Assembly: GCA_964505385.1 (NCBI GenBank)
Contig: CAZDIA010000086.1
Coordinates: forward strand, 1 to 7,889
Length of the DNA stretch: 7,889 nt
Source of the DNA: SLJN01 sp964505385
Lineage (GTDB): Bacteria; Bacteroidota; Rhodothermia; Balneolales; Natronogracilivirgulaceae
Direction of reading: 5' to 3'
Shown here: piece by piece, positions 6,551 to 7,889 of the stretch
How the letters are laid out: each line of letters starts with the position of its first letter
Position numbering within the stretch: position 1 is the stretch's first letter
Translations under genes and position numbers: made by a program
Notes under the pieces: generated by a model
Databases searched by the model: none
Told to the model about the DNA's origin: nothing
Seen by the model: only the letters and a program-made list of their open reading frames with translations

Positions 6551-6668
6551 TAAATCCCTTGCAAGAGCAGCTTTGTACTGTTCGGCACGCGGCGATTCGT
6601 CGCTGTGCAAGTATTGGTCTCATAATCGGGAAAGTTGGGTTAAGGAGGATATTAAATCGCTCGGATAA
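6540..6668 (+). pseudogene. possible short coding remnant, 42 codons, unrecognised
   Basis: A GTG-started frame gives 42 residues containing LARAALYCSARGD and KYWSHNRESWVKEDIKSLG, ending at the TAA at 6666-6668. The composition (three Ser-Lys/Arg-rich segments, two Trp) looks somewhat protein-like. I recognise no family, however, and the frame starts inside the right arm of the inverted repeat. It is most likely a scrap of a mobile-element or displaced gene, or chance. It is listed so that the stretch is not left blank. Confidence 0.15.
6588..6607 (+). other. UUCG-capped RNA hairpin
   Basis: Bases 6588-6595 pair with 6600-6607 to form an 8-bp stem (two of the pairs G-U) around a TTCG loop at 6596-6599. 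The G-U pairs would be A-C mismatches on the other strand, so if this is an RNA structure it belongs to a plus-strand transcript. No U-run follows, so it is not an ordinary intrinsic terminator. Weak outer pairing of cttgca (6558-6563) with tgcaag (6606-6611) competes with the stem's last bases. Confidence 0.35.
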
Positions 6669-6724
6669 GGTAGATAATATTTATAACGATTATTACCTTT
6701 TAGATACAGATACATCCACATATC

Positions 6725-7889
6725 ATGTCAGCCAGTTACCGATATAGCACTACGGTCTCTACGGCTGAGGCAGGCGCCTGTCTCCTCGCCCAGGCCATCG
6801 ACTACCGCTACAACACCCGCGATTGGGTGGTGGCTCTCAACAAACTCGACCGCAGCAGCTTCGACGACTTCTCCGGAAGGCCGGAAAATCTGTTTGGTAT
6901 GGAGTTGGGGTATCAGAATCAGGGGGATTTTGCAGGCCATATGAACGCCGACAAGCGGTACAGTGGCAATGTAGCCTGGCTGATGTGGGCGATTAAAGAC
7001 GTGAAGGTAAACATTCCGCAGTGGAGCACGGAAACCGAACAAATTGGCTATGTACCGGAGTACGATAAAGCCGGCAGAGTCACAAAAGTGCGTTTTGGTA
7101 TGGGGATAAACCCATATTATTTAGAAAGCGATGAGTTTAAACTCGACAGCATCAGCTACGACCCGGCAGGAAATTTTGACAAGCTCAAGCGCCGCGATGA
7201 GACCGGCGATTTGATGGACGACTACACCTATAACTATTATAGTGGCAGCCACCGGCTGGAGCGAATAGAAGACGAGGAGGACTATGAAGGCGGGCAGCCG
7301 GACCAGAACTACCGCTACGACGGCAACGGCAACATCCTGCGTGACAAGGCCGCCGGCATCGGCTTTATCTTTTACGACATCTTCAACCGGCCCATCCGTT
7401 ATTACAGCGAAAACGGGCAGCAGTTCAACTGCGACTACGACCACGAGGGCCGCCGCATCAAGCTCTTCGACGGAGATCAGACGAGGTATTATATCAACGA
7501 TCCGAAAGGCCGGCCGCTGATTATAGCCACCTCGGGTTCGGATAATCTTATATTAAACCTGTTAGGGCTTGAAAACGAAGGCTATCTGGACTACACCAGT
7601 ATTTCCCAACAAAGATACTACTATCTGCGCGATCATGTCGGCAGCGTGCGAATGATCAGCGACGAAAACGGCAATGCGGTGGCCTGGACCGACTACTACC
7701 CGTTCGGAATGCCCATGCCCGGGCGCAGCGGCAACCCGCAAGGGGTGGACGACCGTTTTAAATTTACCGGAAAAGCCTGTCATGAGCGAAGTCGAAGGAA
7801 GCGCGATGCGATGACCGGCTATGATTACTCTGTAGCACGGTATGGAGCTGTCCCGTACTTCTTAGTCGGGAATGACTTCTTTACTTTTT
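6725..7889 (+). CDS. RHS/YD-repeat protein, 5'-truncated fragment, open at the right edge
   Basis: This frame is open for about 388 codons to the window end; an in-frame stop at 6701-6703 precedes the first ATG (6725). It codes for the C-terminal half of a Bacteroidetes-type RHS protein. Seen in order: IDYRYNTRDW (about residues 25-34) and NLFGMELGYQ, the usual lead-in block; YD repeats such as YRYDGNGNILRD (about 196-207) and CDYDHEGRR; and the RHS core YYLRDHVGSVR through YYPFGMPMPGRS (about 298-334), then FKFTGK and TGYDY. The long N-terminal region and any export signal are missing, so the gene is probably a displaced or decayed remnant. Third codon positions are clearly G/C-richer than in the genes to the left, suggesting separate origin. 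A 24-nt repeat insertion and loss of the GARYYD block further mark it as degraded. Full-length relatives are secreted and often carry variable toxin tips. Confidence 0.85.
   Translation, partial: MSASYRYSTTVSTAEAGACLLAQAIDYRYNTRDWVVALNKLDRSSFDDFSGRPENLFGMELGYQNQGDFAGHMNADKRYSGNVAWLMWAIKDVKVNIPQWSTETEQIGYVPEYDKAGRVTKVRFGMGINPYYLESDEFKLDSISYDPAGNFDKLKRRDETGDLMDDYTYNYYSGSHRLERIEDEEDYEGGQPDQNYRYDGNGNILRDKAAGIGFIFYDIFNRPIRYYSENGQQFNCDYDHEGRRIKLFDGDQTRYYINDPKGRPLIIATSGSDNLILNLLGLENEGYLDYTSISQQRYYYLRDHVGSVRMISDENGNAVAWTDYYPFGMPMPGRSGNPQGVDDRFKFTGKACHERSRRKRDAMTGYDYSVARYGAVPYFLVGNDFFTF
6767..6784. repeat. perfect palindrome at the 5' edge of the RHS similarity
   Basis: The sequence caggcgcctg (6771-6780) is a perfect 10-bp palindrome. 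It is flanked by gag (6767-6769) and ctc (6782-6784), which extend the pairing past one mismatch. It sits just before the point where recognisable RHS sequence begins (about 6797). It may mark the break where the 5' part of the gene was lost, but it could also be ordinary coding sequence. Confidence 0.35.
7775..7798 (+). repeat. 24-nt dispersed-repeat insertion inside the RHS core
   Basis: RHS proteins normally read TGKERDAETGYDY. Here eight extra residues, ACHERSRR, stand between TGK and KRDAMTGYDY. The matching DNA contains tgagcgaagtcgaagg, the core of a short dispersed repeat known from many bacterial genomes; its sister form, read in frame, gives the often annotated peptide PELVEG. The insertion is exactly eight codons and leaves the frame open. 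The assignment as a repeat rests on recognition of the core sequence and on the break in the RHS consensus. Confidence 0.7.
7845..7889. mobile_element. possible insertion-element end disrupting the RHS gene
   Basis: After TGYDYSVARY the expected RHS continuation (a second Tyr, Asp, then a GRW block) is replaced by unrelated residues from about 7844. The DNA here has gctgtcc (7847-7853) and ttagtcgg (7862-7869); both words also occur, in the same order, in the 6431-6550 inverted-repeat element. Tcccg (7851-7855) pairs with cggga (7867-7871). This would fit the outer end of an insertion sequence whose body lies to the right of the window. It is unproven because only 45 bp are visible. Confidence 0.35.

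Noticed and set aside
6509..6619. Minus-strand frame containing SDESPRAEQYKAALARDLKF
   Set aside because: It looks protein-like, but a stop codon stands right before it, there is no start codon, and it crosses the right arm of the inverted repeat. At most it is a gene scrap.
6559..6747. TTG-started plus-strand frame of 62 codons
   Set aside because: It has a poor start, no recognisable similarity, overlaps the RHS start in another frame, and spans sequence that looks non-coding.

Overview
The window fits a halophilic relative of the Bacteroidetes, most likely Balneolota/Balneolaceae or a neighbouring lineage. This is an inference from strongly acidic secreted proteins, starts in AT-rich leaders without Shine-Dalgarno sequences, lipoproteins with Asp/Glu-rich linkers, and Bacteroidetes-style RHS sequence. 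No marker gene is present to fix the taxonomy.

Layout. Positions 1-489 are non-coding and repeat-rich: a 16-bp tandem repeat at the left edge, then two nearly identical 51-bp nested palindromes (72-122, 271-321) with a third, imperfect hairpin (140-206) between them. Positions 490-5216 hold three closely spaced plus-strand genes: a NagZ-type GH3 beta-N-acetylglucosaminidase lipoprotein, a GHL10 (YngK/DigH-type) glycosidase-like lipoprotein that overlaps it by 11 nt, and, 16 nt later, a secreted AmiE/YfeW-like serine hydrolase. Positions 5328-6341 hold two small lipoproteins that look like diverged tandem paralogues of DUF3568 type. Positions 6342-6724 have no convincing gene but contain a 120-bp element with long inverted-repeat arms (6431-6550) and a UUCG-capped hairpin. 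From 6725 to the right edge runs an open frame of about 388 codons, coding for the C-terminal part of an RHS/YD-repeat protein. It lacks its N-terminal part, carries a 24-nt in-frame repeat insertion, and departs from the RHS consensus just before the window ends.

How the genes may work together. All three products of the 490-5216 operon carry export signals. By family knowledge, the GHL10 protein would cut glycan strands (DigH acts on denuded peptidoglycan), the NagZ protein would remove non-reducing GlcNAc from the fragments, and the serine hydrolase would release stem peptides from MurNAc. This would be an extracytoplasmic peptidoglycan turnover or muropeptide-rescue module. In many Bacteroidetes the NagZ and serine-hydrolase parts are, from memory, fused in one polypeptide; here they are separate with GHL10 between them. 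The right third is accessory DNA: inverted repeats, a dispersed-repeat insertion and a truncated RHS gene suggest repeated mobile-element activity. I see no convincing undescribed defence or toxin system inside the window; the RHS toxin tip, if one exists, would lie beyond the right edge.
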